Source: Salinimonas iocasae (lineage in GTDB: Bacteria > Pseudomonadota > Gammaproteobacteria > Enterobacterales > Alteromonadaceae). Taken from it: a DNA stretch of 64,000 nucleotides. The stretch lies in the NCBI RefSeq assembly GCF_006228385.1, contig NZ_CP039852.1:1690001-1754000 (forward strand), in the 5' to 3' direction. The notes beneath the pieces were generated by a model, which worked only from the letters and a program-made list of their open reading frames with translations, was not told where the DNA came from and did no database searches. The translations under genes and the position numbers were made by a program. This document shows, piece after piece, positions 40,693 through 49,690 of this stretch; within the stretch, counting starts at the first letter, position 1; each line of letters starts with the position of its first letter.

Positions 40693-42243
40693 ATGCAAAA
40701 CGAAGATGGAAAGCAAGACGCACAACATAAGTGTGATATCGGATTTATCGGTCTGGGCGTTATGGGTGCGAATCTGACGCTCAATCTGGCGGATAATGGT
40801 TATCGGGTCGCGTGCTTCGACCTGGATCAGACAAAAGTTGACGCTATTCTGGCTAAAGATAGCGCCGAGCGTGGTGATAAACCTGCACGTCTGGAAGGCT
40901 GTAATTCCTATACCGAGCTACTCAGTAAGCTCAAAGCTCCTCATCTAATTATTCTCTCAGTTCCTGCCGGTGATCCGGTAGACCATGTTTGTAACCACCT
41001 CATTGATGCGGGCATCAAGGCTGATGATATCGTTATCGATACCGGTAACAGCCTGTGGACCGACTCTGTCGAGCGCGAAGAGCATTACAAAAGCAAATTT
41101 ATCTTTTTCACTACAGCCATATCCGGCGGTGAAGTCGGTGCACGCTTTGGACCTTCACTTATGCCATCGGGCAATCCTTATGCGTGGACCCGGATTGAGC
41201 CGGTATTAAAAGCCATCGCCGCGAAGGTTGACCCCGAGACCGGCAAACCTCTGGAAACCTATACACCCGGCCAACCGGTAACTGAAGGTGAAGCCTGTGC
41301 GACTTACATCGGTACGATGGGCGCCGGACACTATGTGAAGATGGTTCACAACGGTATCGAATATGCAGACATGCAGCTTATTTGCGAAACCTACCAGATT
41401 ATGCGTACAGCACTTCATATGTCAGCAGCCGAAATCGCCGAAGTATTCCGTCGCTGGAACGATGGTAAGCTCAACAGCTATCTGATGGAAATCAGTGCAG
41501 AGGTGCTTGAGCAGCTTGACCCTGAAACCAAACAGCCACTGGTCGATGTGATCCTGGATAAAGCCGGGCAGAAAGGAACCGGTCTGTGGACGGCGGTCAG
41601 TGCATTGCAAGTGGGAAGTCCTGCGCAGACGATTACATCAGCGGTATTTGCCCGCAGTATTTCCGGGCTTAAAGAAGAGCGGGTTGCGGCCAGCGAAATT
41701 TTGAAAGGTCCGCATGCCCCATCCCTGTCTGACGATGAAAAGATGGAAGCTGTGCATAAACTGGAGCAGGCGCTGTATTGCTCGAAAATTTGCGCGTACG
41801 CGCAGGGTTTTCAGCTTATGGCGACCGCGGCAAATGAGCATGGGTGGGATCTGGACTTCGGTGAAATTGCAAAAATATGGCGCGCGGGTTGTATTATTCG
41901 TGCGGTATTCCTGCAATCCATCGCTCAGGCTTATGAAAAAGATGAAGGTCTTAAAAATCTGCTGCTCGATCCGTTTTTTGCTGATCAGATAACAGAGATG
42001 CAGTCAGACTGGCGCACATCTATTGCTGATGCCACCATGGCAGGCATTCCCTGTCCGGCAATGATGTCAGCGTTGAGCTATTATGATTCATACCGTTCTG
42101 CGGTGTTACCGGCTAACCTGTTACAGGGCCAGCGAGATTATTTTGGGGCGCATACCTTCCAGCGCGTCGATAAGCCAGCCGGTAAGAAGTTTCATCTGAA
42201 CTGGAGCGATCCGGATCGTCCCCAGGTTGCTATCAAAAAATAA
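40693..42243 (+). CDS. gnd: 6-phosphogluconate dehydrogenase with an internal insertion
   Basis: 516 residues from the ATG at 40693 (AGGGTGG upstream), longer than the ~468 of E. coli Gnd. It oxidatively decarboxylates 6-phosphogluconate to ribulose 5-phosphate. The Rossmann motif GFIGLGVMGANLTLN, the substrate loop AISGGEVGARFGPSLMPSG and the catalytic GAGHYVKMVHNGIEYADMQ are intact. About 20 extra residues (around PETGKPLETYTPGQPVTEGE) sit between AAKV and ACATYIG, plus a short N-terminal extension. In-frame GTG/ATG codons further upstream (40633, 40660) are less likely. Confidence 0.93.
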   Translation: MQNEDGKQDAQHKCDIGFIGLGVMGANLTLNLADNGYRVACFDLDQTKVDAILAKDSAERGDKPARLEGCNSYTELLSKLKAPHLIILSVPAGDPVDHVCNHLIDAGIKADDIVIDTGNSLWTDSVEREEHYKSKFIFFTTAISGGEVGARFGPSLMPSGNPYAWTRIEPVLKAIAAKVDPETGKPLETYTPGQPVTEGEACATYIGTMGAGHYVKMVHNGIEYADMQLICETYQIMRTALHMSAAEIAEVFRRWNDGKLNSYLMEISAEVLEQLDPETKQPLVDVILDKAGQKGTGLWTAVSALQVGSPAQTITSAVFARSISGLKEERVAASEILKGPHAPSLSDDEKMEAVHKLEQALYCSKICAYAQGFQLMATAANEHGWDLDFGEIAKIWRAGCIIRAVFLQSIAQAYEKDEGLKNLLLDPFFADQITEMQSDWRTSIADATMAGIPCPAMMSALSYYDSYRSAVLPANLLQGQRDYFGAHTFQRVDKPAGKKFHLNWSDPDRPQVAIKK

Positions 42244-42262
42244 GCAAAAGTGAGGAGGCGGT

Positions 42263-42664
42263 ATGCAAAAATCTAATCAGACTGAGCTAACAGACGAAGA
42301 ACATCGGGTTATCCGTGAATCAGGTACAGAGCGGCCGTTTTCTGGTGTACTACTCGATGAATCCCGCGAGGGCATGTATGTGTGTAAGTCGTGCGGTGCG
42401 CCGTTGTTTCCCTCAGATACTAAATTTGATGCTGGTTGTGGCTGGCCGTCATTTTACCAACAGGCCGAGCAGGATAATGTTGGCTATCGTGATGACAGCT
42501 CGCATGGCATGATGCGTACCGAAATTTTCTGTAAGCAATGTGATGCCCATCTGGGTCATGTCTTTCCTGATGGACCGCAGCCTACCGGTCAGCGTTATTG
42601 TGTAAATTCTGTTTCAATGAACTTCAAAGCTGAGGGCGATGAGGATAATCCGGTAAGAGGCTAA
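42263..42664 (+). CDS. msrB: peptide-methionine (R)-S-oxide reductase
   Basis: 133 residues. MsrB reduces methionine-R-sulfoxide in proteins. The zinc site is formed by CKSC and CKQC; CGWPSF and the catalytic RYCVNS are present. It follows gnd by 19 bp with a good ribosome-binding site (GAGGAGG), so probably shares the gnd transcript. A terminator follows. Confidence 0.96.
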   Translation: MQKSNQTELTDEEHRVIRESGTERPFSGVLLDESREGMYVCKSCGAPLFPSDTKFDAGCGWPSFYQQAEQDNVGYRDDSSHGMMRTEIFCKQCDAHLGHVFPDGPQPTGQRYCVNSVSMNFKAEGDEDNPVRG

Positions 42665-42704
42665 GGCTTCACATCTGGTCATTATTTAATCTGGTCAGAC
42701 CGAT

Positions 42705-42739
42705 TAAAAAAGAGAGCACAGCCTGTGCTCTCTTTTTTT
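42705..42739. terminator. bidirectional terminator between msrB and the DUF2989 gene
   Basis: The stem AGAGAGCACA / TGTGCTCTCT with a 3-base loop has A on the left and T on the right. Confidence 0.9.
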
Positions 42740-42790
42740 GTAGGTAATTTGCTGATTCTTGGTAATTAAAACTGAAAATTTGTTACGGGT

Positions 42791-43705
42791 TCATAGCTTA
42801 TGAATACCTGCACGGTAAGCATTAAATTTACCGTCCTGCAGATCATCTATTACCTCTTCGGCCTTTGATTCAATCTCATCGGTGTTCACATTCGAAGCAA
42901 TAGCCATCTGTCGATAAGCAGGTATATCCACCGGGGCGTTAAAATGACTTGCAACAATTGCCCATAAATAAGCGGTTGCGACATTTTCCTGATCTATTGC
43001 GAGGGTGCTGAGACTTAAAAACACGGCGTTCTCGACCATATTATCGTTATTGACTCGCTCAAGCGCTTCGTAAAGTGTGTTTCGGGCGGCTTCTTCGTCA
43101 GTTTTTATCTGAATACTTGCCAGAGCCACCAGTAAAGCAGGATCGTTATATAAGCTGCCGTCTTTCGCAAATCGCATAAATCGCGCTCTGGCGTCAGCGT
43201 CACTGAATCTTGACCAGTGATAGTATGCCAGATAAGGGTTTTCCGCGTTTTTAGTCTTCCAGGCCAACCGCTTTAATTCCCGCTCTGCAGTCAGCAATCC
43301 TTTCATTCGGCCTGCTTCCTTTTCCCTATGCTTAACGTGACGGATACCGGCAGCTTTGGCAATGCACACTTTATAATCTTCCCACTTCAGCAGCATGTCA
43401 TAATTCTGCTTCTCTGTGGCTTCAATCTGATGATTGAATCGGTGACGAATGATTTCAGCTTTCTCTGAACGGCACCAGGCATCCGGATTAAGGTCATTAC
43501 ACAGGGAAGGGGAATCCTGACAAATCTGCGCAATACTCTTTTCACCCCAGCTATCGCATCCGCTGAGACACAAAACGGCGCTGCAGAGCAGAATTGACGA
43601 AAATTTACCAAAAGAATAGGGAGAGTAGTGGCTAAAAGACTGTTTATTGTAATTTATCAACAATTTGGCGTTCCTTACTACCTTATCTAGAATACCAGCG
43701 TTCAT
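42791..43705 (-). CDS. DUF2989-type predicted lipoprotein
   Basis: 304 residues from the ATG at 43705. A lipobox LCLSGC with hydrophobic stretch ILLCSAVLCLSG ends at Cys50, so the true start may be the TTG at 43663 (AAGGA eight bases upstream), giving a shorter signal. The mature part begins with Cys-rich QICQDSPSLCNDLNPDAWCR and continues as helical repeats (DPALLVALASIQ, ATAYLWAIVASHF) resembling TPR/Sel1. This pattern matches DUF2989 lipoproteins of Vibrio and Shewanella; function unknown. Probably attached to a membrane on the periplasmic side. Confidence 0.75.
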   Translation of the reverse strand: MNAGILDKVVRNAKLLINYNKQSFSHYSPYSFGKFSSILLCSAVLCLSGCDSWGEKSIAQICQDSPSLCNDLNPDAWCRSEKAEIIRHRFNHQIEATEKQNYDMLLKWEDYKVCIAKAAGIRHVKHREKEAGRMKGLLTAERELKRLAWKTKNAENPYLAYYHWSRFSDADARARFMRFAKDGSLYNDPALLVALASIQIKTDEEAARNTLYEALERVNNDNMVENAVFLSLSTLAIDQENVATAYLWAIVASHFNAPVDIPAYRQMAIASNVNTDEIESKAEEVIDDLQDGKFNAYRAGIHKL

Positions 43706-43793
43706 AACCGAGCGACTTACTCACCTAGTGTACCCTAAATAACAGCTCGGTATGTTCACTTCCTAAACTATTTTAGTCGATGAAGGCAAAGGC

Positions 43794-45239
43794 ATGAATC
43801 AACAGTTCGAACAGGAATTACAAAGTAGCTGGCAGGAACGTCAGGAGTATGCAGAAAAAATGTTACCGATTATCGGTAGCCTGTACCGCAAATTCGCCGT
43901 AGAGATTTCTGTATATGGTCGTCCACTGCTAAATGCCAGTGCTATTGATGTGATTAAAGCGCATCGGATGGTGCGTTTGCATGAAGGTATTAAGCTGCGT
44001 CTCAGAGAAAGCTGGCCTATTCTGGAAGCACTCAATGAAATGACGCTGGCACCTGCGCAAATTGATATTGGCAAACTTGCCTTTGACTTCCATTATGGTT
44101 CGGCTGTTGATGAAACTGACCTGAACGCGTATTTGCGTCAGCAGTTACAAAGTGTTGTTGATAAAGAGGACGATCAGAAGCCTCGCGATGTTGTGCTGTA
44201 TGGATTCGGTCGTATTGGTCGACTGATGGCACGGTTGTTAATTGAACGTCAGGGCATGAACAACAAACTGCGTTTGCGCGCTATTGTTGTACGTGGTGGT
44301 CGTGAAGGTGATCTGGAAAAACGCGCCAGTCTGTTGCGCCGTGATTCAGTACACGGCCCGTTTAATGGCAGTATTACGGTGGATGAAGAACGTCAGGCAA
44401 TTAAAGCCAACGGCGCATTTATTCAGGTCATCTACGCTAACAGCCCGGACGAAGTAGACTATACCCAGTACGGAATTGATGATGCAATCGTCGTTGATAA
44501 TACGGGTATCTGGCGTGATCGCGATGGTTTGGGTCTTCACCTGAAAGCGAAAGGTACGGAAAAAGTCATTCTGACTGCGCCGGGCAAAGGCGATATCAAG
44601 AACATCGTGCATGGGGTTAACAGCGACAATATCACTGCCGATGACACCATTCTCTCCGCTGCCAGCTGTACAACAAACGCAATCACGCCGGTATTGAAGG
44701 CGCTGGATGAAGAATATGGGATCTCAGGTGGTCACGTAGAGACGGTCCACTCTTATACGAACGACCAAAACCTGATTGACAATTATCATAAAGCAGAGCG
44801 TCGCGGTCGTAGTGCGCCACTTAATATGGTTATCACCGAAACCGGCGCTGCGAAGGCTGTAGCTAAAGCTTATCCTAAGCTAGAGGGTAAACTGACCGGA
44901 AATGCTATTCGGGTACCAACGCCGAACGTTTCATTAGCGATTCTGAACCTGAACCTGGACAAGCAGACCGACAAATTACAGTTGAATGAGTTCTTGCGCG
45001 ATACCGCGTTATTCTCACCGCTGCAGCATCAGATTGATTTCACTGCCAGCAAAGAGATTGTATCCAGTGACCTGGTAGGCTCTCGTGCCGCGTCGGTAGT
45101 GGATTCACAGGCGACTATCGTTGCGGATAATCGCGTGACACTTTATGTGTGGTACGACAACGAGTTTGGTTACAGTTGTCAGGTAATGCGAGTGGTGCGT
45201 GATATGGCCAATCTTGCATTCCCAACATTGCCAGCGTAA
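43794..45239 (+). CDS. second, N-terminally extended glyceraldehyde-3-phosphate dehydrogenase
   Basis: 481 residues, ~150 longer than GapA. A helical N-terminal domain (1-130) precedes the GAPDH fold: GFGRIGR at 137-143, catalytic C292 in SAASCTTNAITP, and IRVPTPNVS. Where GapA has Asp34 (NAD selector) this protein has Arg167 in VVRGGREGD, suggesting NADP(H) use. Proteins of this size are known in marine gammaproteobacteria as a distinct GAPDH subgroup. An anabolic (gluconeogenic) role is inferred. A strong terminator follows. Confidence 0.88.
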   Translation: MNQQFEQELQSSWQERQEYAEKMLPIIGSLYRKFAVEISVYGRPLLNASAIDVIKAHRMVRLHEGIKLRLRESWPILEALNEMTLAPAQIDIGKLAFDFHYGSAVDETDLNAYLRQQLQSVVDKEDDQKPRDVVLYGFGRIGRLMARLLIERQGMNNKLRLRAIVVRGGREGDLEKRASLLRRDSVHGPFNGSITVDEERQAIKANGAFIQVIYANSPDEVDYTQYGIDDAIVVDNTGIWRDRDGLGLHLKAKGTEKVILTAPGKGDIKNIVHGVNSDNITADDTILSAASCTTNAITPVLKALDEEYGISGGHVETVHSYTNDQNLIDNYHKAERRGRSAPLNMVITETGAAKAVAKAYPKLEGKLTGNAIRVPTPNVSLAILNLNLDKQTDKLQLNEFLRDTALFSPLQHQIDFTASKEIVSSDLVGSRAASVVDSQATIVADNRVTLYVWYDNEFGYSCQVMRVVRDMANLAFPTLPA

Positions 45240-45252
45240 TCGCACATTGAAT

Positions 45253-45290
45253 AAAAAAGCCGACATTGTGGATTCAATGTCGGTTTTTTT
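45253..45290 (+). terminator. terminator of the second GAPDH gene
   Basis: The stem CCGACATTG / CAATGTCGG with a 6-base loop is followed by seven T. Confidence 0.92.
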
Positions 45291-45350
45291 GTACCTTGAT
45301 GGAAATAATACGTAGTAACAACGTGTTAAAAAATTCCAAGGGAATAAATA

Positions 45351-45950
45351 ATGAACAGAAATAACTCCCTGCCATGGTACAGACGATCGCTGGTGCGCTG
45401 GATCCGCGATATAGCGATTATTATTGCGGTTATCTATGGTATCAGTCAGTGGCAAATGCGCGGAATGCTATCTACAGATGGTGATGTAGCACCGTCTGTG
45501 ACCTTTGTAAAAACCCTGAATGGCGAGCCTTATACCATCACCGCCCGAGCCGGAAAACGTACACTTATTTACTTTTTTGCCCCCTGGTGTGAGATTTGTA
45601 AAATGAGCATCAGCAATACCGATGTCGTGGATAAATCCCGCTATCAGGTATTCAGAATTGCTCTGGACTATGACAGTGTTGCCGATGTTAAACGTTTTAT
45701 CAGCGAGGCTGATGTCAAAGGACCTGTCTATTTAGGCAATGCGCAATTAAAATCCAATTTTCAGGTTCAGGGATACCCATCCTACTATCTGCTGGATGAA
45801 CAATTTAAAGTTGTCGATCGAGCGCTGGGTTATTCTTCGGCTGCCGGCTTGCGTGTTCGTACCTGGTTATCATCACCGGGACCGGATGTGCCGGGCGCAA
45901 AAAAATCTAAACCCGCTAAAAACGGCGCTCAGAGCGAGGCGGGCGAGTAA
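45351..45950 (+). CDS. membrane-anchored thioredoxin-like (TlpA/ScsD-type) protein
   Basis: 199 residues. One N-terminal membrane span (~21-36, IAIIIAVIYGISQWQ) is followed by a thioredoxin fold with the redox motif WCEIC and the cis-proline GYPSYY. The charged tail (KKSKPAKNGAQSEAGE) is probably disordered. The catalytic domain should face the periplasm and act as a thiol-disulfide reductase or isomerase; the partner is unknown. GGGAA precedes the ATG. Confidence 0.85.
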   Translation: MNRNNSLPWYRRSLVRWIRDIAIIIAVIYGISQWQMRGMLSTDGDVAPSVTFVKTLNGEPYTITARAGKRTLIYFFAPWCEICKMSISNTDVVDKSRYQVFRIALDYDSVADVKRFISEADVKGPVYLGNAQLKSNFQVQGYPSYYLLDEQFKVVDRALGYSSAAGLRVRTWLSSPGPDVPGAKKSKPAKNGAQSEAGE

Positions 45951-46101
45951 ACTGATGATTCGTTATACAGGTGTCACTTTCAGTGAACACTTTTGCCTTC
46001 AATCCAGCTGTTGTCAGTCAAGTAATACGGTTTAAACATGGTATTAACCAAACACTGTATGCTAAATTACCGCGCAAACTCATCTGAGGAACATCGACGA
46101 T

Positions 46102-47229
46102 ATGCATATTTCCAGTCAGTTTGACAGCGGTAACATTCGCGTTATTAACGCAGACTCTCCAGAAAATATTACGCTGGCAATAAATAACGATAATCAATCT
46201 GATTTTTATCAATGGTTTCACTTCAGACTTTTCAGTGAGACCTTTGTAGCACATAAAATAACAATCACTGAACTTGCCAAATCAGCATATCCGGATGGCT
46301 GGAAGGATTATAACGTCCTTGCTTCTTACGACCGTCAGACGTGGTTTCGTGTCGATAGTGAATTTGACGGCGATAACCTGTCTTTTGAGGTAACCCTTGA
46401 GCAACCTTCCATTTATTTTGCTTACTTCGTACCTTACAGCTATGAGCGCCACCTTGATTTAGTGGGTGATGCGCAAATGTTTTTAGATTGTGAGCATCGT
46501 TTGTTAGGTCAGACACTGGATGGTCGCGATCTTTCGATGCTGGTTATTGGAGATGAGGCCGAACACAAAAAGAAAGTGTGGATCACTGCTCGTCAGCACC
46601 CAGGCGAATCGATGGCTCAGTGGTGTGCAGAAGGGCTGATTTATCGTTTGCTGGATGAAGAGGACGGTTTGTCCAGACAGCTTCTTGAGCAAGCGACTTT
46701 CTATATCATTCCTAATATGAATCCGGATGGTTCAGCACGTGGCCATTTGCGTACCAATGCTGTAGGGACAAATCTGAATCGCGAATGGGCAGAACCCACT
46801 GAGGATAAAAGCCCGGAAGTGCTATATACCCTTCAGGCAATGGATACCATAGGCGTAGACATGTATCTGGATCTACACGGCGATGAAGCGCTCCCGTATA
46901 ACTTTGTCGCTGGCAGTGAAGGCATCCCATCATATGATGATCGTTTAAAAATGCTCGAGGATAATTTCAAGCAGGCGCTTTTGACTGTGACCCCTGAGTT
47001 TCAGGATGAACATGGTTATCCCAAAGATAAGCCCGGAGAAGCGAACCTGACAGTAGCGTCAAATGCCGTTGGCGAGCGTTTCCACTGCCTGGCCTATACA
47101 TTCGAAATGCCATTTAAAGATAATGATAACTTACCTGATCCTGTATTTGGTTGGTCAGCACAGCGGTGCCAGCAACTTGGTGAGGATATTCTGGTGGCCA
47201 TCAGAGCAGTTGTACCAGATTTGCGATAG
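46102..47229 (+). CDS. M14-family zinc carboxypeptidase, cytosolic CCP-like type
   Basis: 375 residues with no signal peptide. An N-terminal beta-rich domain (1-~120, typical of CCP-like M14 enzymes) leads into the peptidase: zinc ligands in ARQHPGESMAQW (His, Glu) and LDLHGDE (His), the substrate arginines in NPDGSARGHLRTN, and the catalytic glutamate in AYTFEMPF. Known relatives include bacterial homologs of eukaryotic tubulin-processing carboxypeptidases. The natural substrate is not known. Confidence 0.88.
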   Translation: MHISSQFDSGNIRVINADSPENITLAINNDNQSDFYQWFHFRLFSETFVAHKITITELAKSAYPDGWKDYNVLASYDRQTWFRVDSEFDGDNLSFEVTLEQPSIYFAYFVPYSYERHLDLVGDAQMFLDCEHRLLGQTLDGRDLSMLVIGDEAEHKKKVWITARQHPGESMAQWCAEGLIYRLLDEEDGLSRQLLEQATFYIIPNMNPDGSARGHLRTNAVGTNLNREWAEPTEDKSPEVLYTLQAMDTIGVDMYLDLHGDEALPYNFVAGSEGIPSYDDRLKMLEDNFKQALLTVTPEFQDEHGYPKDKPGEANLTVASNAVGERFHCLAYTFEMPFKDNDNLPDPVFGWSAQRCQQLGEDILVAIRAVVPDLR

Positions 47230-47286
47230 CGCAAAATAATAAAAAAACACAGAACAATAAAATAACAATACATAGGGGAACCTGTT

Positions 47287-48948
47287 TTGGAAGGGTTGTA
47301 TAATTTTTTAACGTCGTTAGACGGTGTGCTGGGAGGCTCACCATGGTTTCCGTTCGTCTTACTTGGCGTCGGTTTGTTTTTTACTATTTACCTGAAATTT
47401 CCTCAGGTCCGGTATTTCAAACATGCCTGGAAAGTCGTTTTCGGTAAATTCGATAAAGGCAATGAGCCGGGCGATACAACGCACTTTCGTGCATTGACCA
47501 CAGCGCTTTCCGGTACCGTTGGTACGGGTAATATCAGTGGTGTAGCTTTCGCACTTTATCTGGGTGGTCCTGCCGCACTTTTCTGGATGTGGGCAACAGC
47601 ATTTTTTGGTATGACAACAAAATTTGTTGAGGTCACCCTGTCACACAAATATCGGGTACAAACGGAAGACGGCACAATGGCTGGTGGCCCCATGTATTAC
47701 ATGGACAGACGCCTGAATATGAAATGGCTCGCGATCGCGTTTGCGGTAGCAACGGTTATTTCATCGTTTGGTACCGGTAACCTGCCACAAAGTAACGGTA
47801 TTGCACAAAGTATCGAAGCAACGTTTGGCTTTGAGCCCGCCATTGTTGGCAGTGTGCTGGGTATTTTGCTGGCCTTGGTTATCCTTGGTGGCATTCAGCG
47901 CATCGCTGCATTTACTGCGCGTGTCGTTCCGCTGATGGCCGTTATTTATCTGATAGGTGCACTGGCGGTTATTTTTGCCAACCTGGAAAATATCGGGCCT
48001 TCATTCGTCGCTATTGTCAGTGATGCGTTTAGTGGTTCAGCCGCAGCGGGTGGCTTTTTGGGAGCTTCGTTAGCGTATGCCTTTAACAAAGGCGTGAATC
48101 GTGGATTGTTCTCCAACGAAGCCGGTCAGGGTTCAGCGCCCATAGCGCACGCTGCAGCTAAGACCAAAGAGCCTGCGTCAGAAGGCATGGTGTCACTGCT
48201 TGAGCCTTTCATTGATACCATCATGATCTGTACGATAACCGGGTTGGTCATACTGTCTTCCGGTGTCTGGAAAGAAAAGCACGAGAATAACTTCGACCGT
48301 TCGGACATGTATTTTGTGCAGGGAACGTATGATGATCAGTCAGCTGAAGATGTTGGCAAGCTCTATAACTTCCTTAACGAAATTAAAGACCACGATATCC
48401 AGGCTTATAGCGGAGATATCCGGATCGTAAATGGCACCGCAGTTTCTGATGGCTTTACACTGATTAATGCCCGTTCAGTTGCTGAAGACGTGAAGTACTC
48501 TGTTAGCGGTGAGGACCCATTTACCGGGACCCTTAAAATTGTTGATGGCAAGCCGGTCAAGGATAATCTGGAAGTCTCCGGAAAGTCTCTTGTGCATTCA
48601 GCTGCACTGACAACTATTGCATTTACCCGGGGATACTTTGGTCACTGGGGGCAGTACATTGTTTCTATTGGCTTGATGTTGTTCGCGTTCTCGACTGCAA
48701 TAGCGTGGTCCTATTATGGTGACAGAGCGATGACCTACCTGGCTGGCCCTCGTTCGGTAATGCCTTATCGGGTTATCTATGTTGCAGGTTTCATTTGGGC
48801 AGCATTCTCAGATACAACGCTGGTATGGGCACTTTCAGCTGTCGCAATTGTAATTATGACTCTGCCTAACCTGTTTGGTATATTAATGCTAAGTAAGGAA
48901 ATGAAGCAGACGGTGAATGATTACTGGACAAAATTTCACAGTAAATAA
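47287..48948 (+). CDS. AGCS-family sodium:amino-acid (alanine/glycine) symporter
   Basis: 553 residues, about 100 more than usual. The family signature regions are present: [60 protein letters not shown]. About ten membrane segments. A soluble stretch of about 110 residues (~335-440) splits the helices before [14 protein letters not shown]. The start is TTG at 47287, supported by AGGGGA eight to nine bases upstream; no ATG is available at the right place. Substrate is probably alanine, glycine or glutamine. Confidence 0.92.
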   Translation: MEGLYNFLTSLDGVLGGSPWFPFVLLGVGLFFTIYLKFPQVRYFKHAWKVVFGKFDKGNEPGDTTHFRALTTALSGTVGTGNISGVAFALYLGGPAALFWMWATAFFGMTTKFVEVTLSHKYRVQTEDGTMAGGPMYYMDRRLNMKWLAIAFAVATVISSFGTGNLPQSNGIAQSIEATFGFEPAIVGSVLGILLALVILGGIQRIAAFTARVVPLMAVIYLIGALAVIFANLENIGPSFVAIVSDAFSGSAAAGGFLGASLAYAFNKGVNRGLFSNEAGQGSAPIAHAAAKTKEPASEGMVSLLEPFIDTIMICTITGLVILSSGVWKEKHENNFDRSDMYFVQGTYDDQSAEDVGKLYNFLNEIKDHDIQAYSGDIRIVNGTAVSDGFTLINARSVAEDVKYSVSGEDPFTGTLKIVDGKPVKDNLEVSGKSLVHSAALTTIAFTRGYFGHWGQYIVSIGLMLFAFSTAIAWSYYGDRAMTYLAGPRSVMPYRVIYVAGFIWAAFSDTTLVWALSAVAIVIMTLPNLFGILMLSKEMKQTVNDYWTKFHSK

Positions 48949-48963
48949 CTAGCCTGCTAAAAT

Positions 48964-49018
48964 GCGTGTCTGCGTAAATAGGGATATCGATTCCGGTTTG
49001 CGCTGACACGTTTTTTTT
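48964..49018 (+). terminator. terminator of the AGCS gene
   Basis: The arms CGTGTCTGCG and CGCTGACACG pair with one mismatch across a 26-base loop and are followed by eight T. Confidence 0.65.
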
Positions 49019-49079
49019 ATCTGGTGTTTATACATCAGTGCACGCCTGCTTTCCCATTATTTGTAACCGTGGAGTATTC

Positions 49080-49409
49080 ATGGCACTAATCGATTGCCCA
49101 TCCTGTAGTAAAAAAATCTCGGATAAAGCTGACAGTTGTCCACATTGTGGATTTGGTCTGGCTGATGCATCGTCCGAAGATATTTTGCGTAAGCAACAGC
49201 TGAAGAAGTTTCAAAAGCTCCAAAGTATTCAAAATCAGTCAATGTTTGCAATGCTGTTGTTTGTCGCCGGTTTTGGCTTTATGTACTGGGGCGGCTCAGC
49301 GAAGGGCGATTTGCAATACAATCTCGCCGTACTTTCGGTGGTTGTTGGTTTTATCTGGTACATCGTTAACCGGGTTCGTATTTTAATTATCAAACGTTTT
49401 TCATCATGA
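49080..49409 (+). CDS. zinc-ribbon membrane protein
   Basis: 109 residues from the ATG at 49080 (GGAG upstream); a longer frame from 49038 is not supported. CPSC...CPHC near the N-terminus forms a zinc ribbon, followed by a charged linker and two membrane segments (~63-80 and ~88-106). This layout is common in small uncharacterised proteins. Its stop overlaps the next start as ATGA. Confidence 0.8.
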   Translation: MALIDCPSCSKKISDKADSCPHCGFGLADASSEDILRKQQLKKFQKLQSIQNQSMFAMLLFVAGFGFMYWGGSAKGDLQYNLAVLSVVVGFIWYIVNRVRILIIKRFSS

Positions 49410-49690
49410 ATATAGAAGCACTTCTGGATGCAATGACACCTGAGGTTTATGACCGTTTGCGCCAGGCCGTCGAGACGGGAAAATGGCCCGATGGTACACC
49501 TCTGACAGCCGAGCAGTGCGAGAGCACCATGCAGGCTGTCATGCTGTATCAGTCAAAGGTCGCTCACTCAAATGAGCATATGACGGTTAATGAACAGGGT
49601 GAGATTGTTCATAAAAGTAAACGGGACTTTCAACAGTCCCTGAAAGCGTCCAATCAGGAAATAGCGCGGTTTAAACAAGATGATCTTTAA
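49406..49690 (+). CDS. DUF1315 family protein (YeaC-like)
   Basis: 94 residues. It resembles E. coli YeaC closely at the start (AMTPEVYDRLRQAVETGKWPD) and at MTVNEQGEIVHKSK. No function is established. It is translationally coupled to the zinc-ribbon gene upstream and overlaps the DUF349 gene downstream by 11 bp. Confidence 0.88.
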   Translation: MNIEALLDAMTPEVYDRLRQAVETGKWPDGTPLTAEQCESTMQAVMLYQSKVAHSNEHMTVNEQGEIVHKSKRDFQQSLKASNQEIARFKQDDL

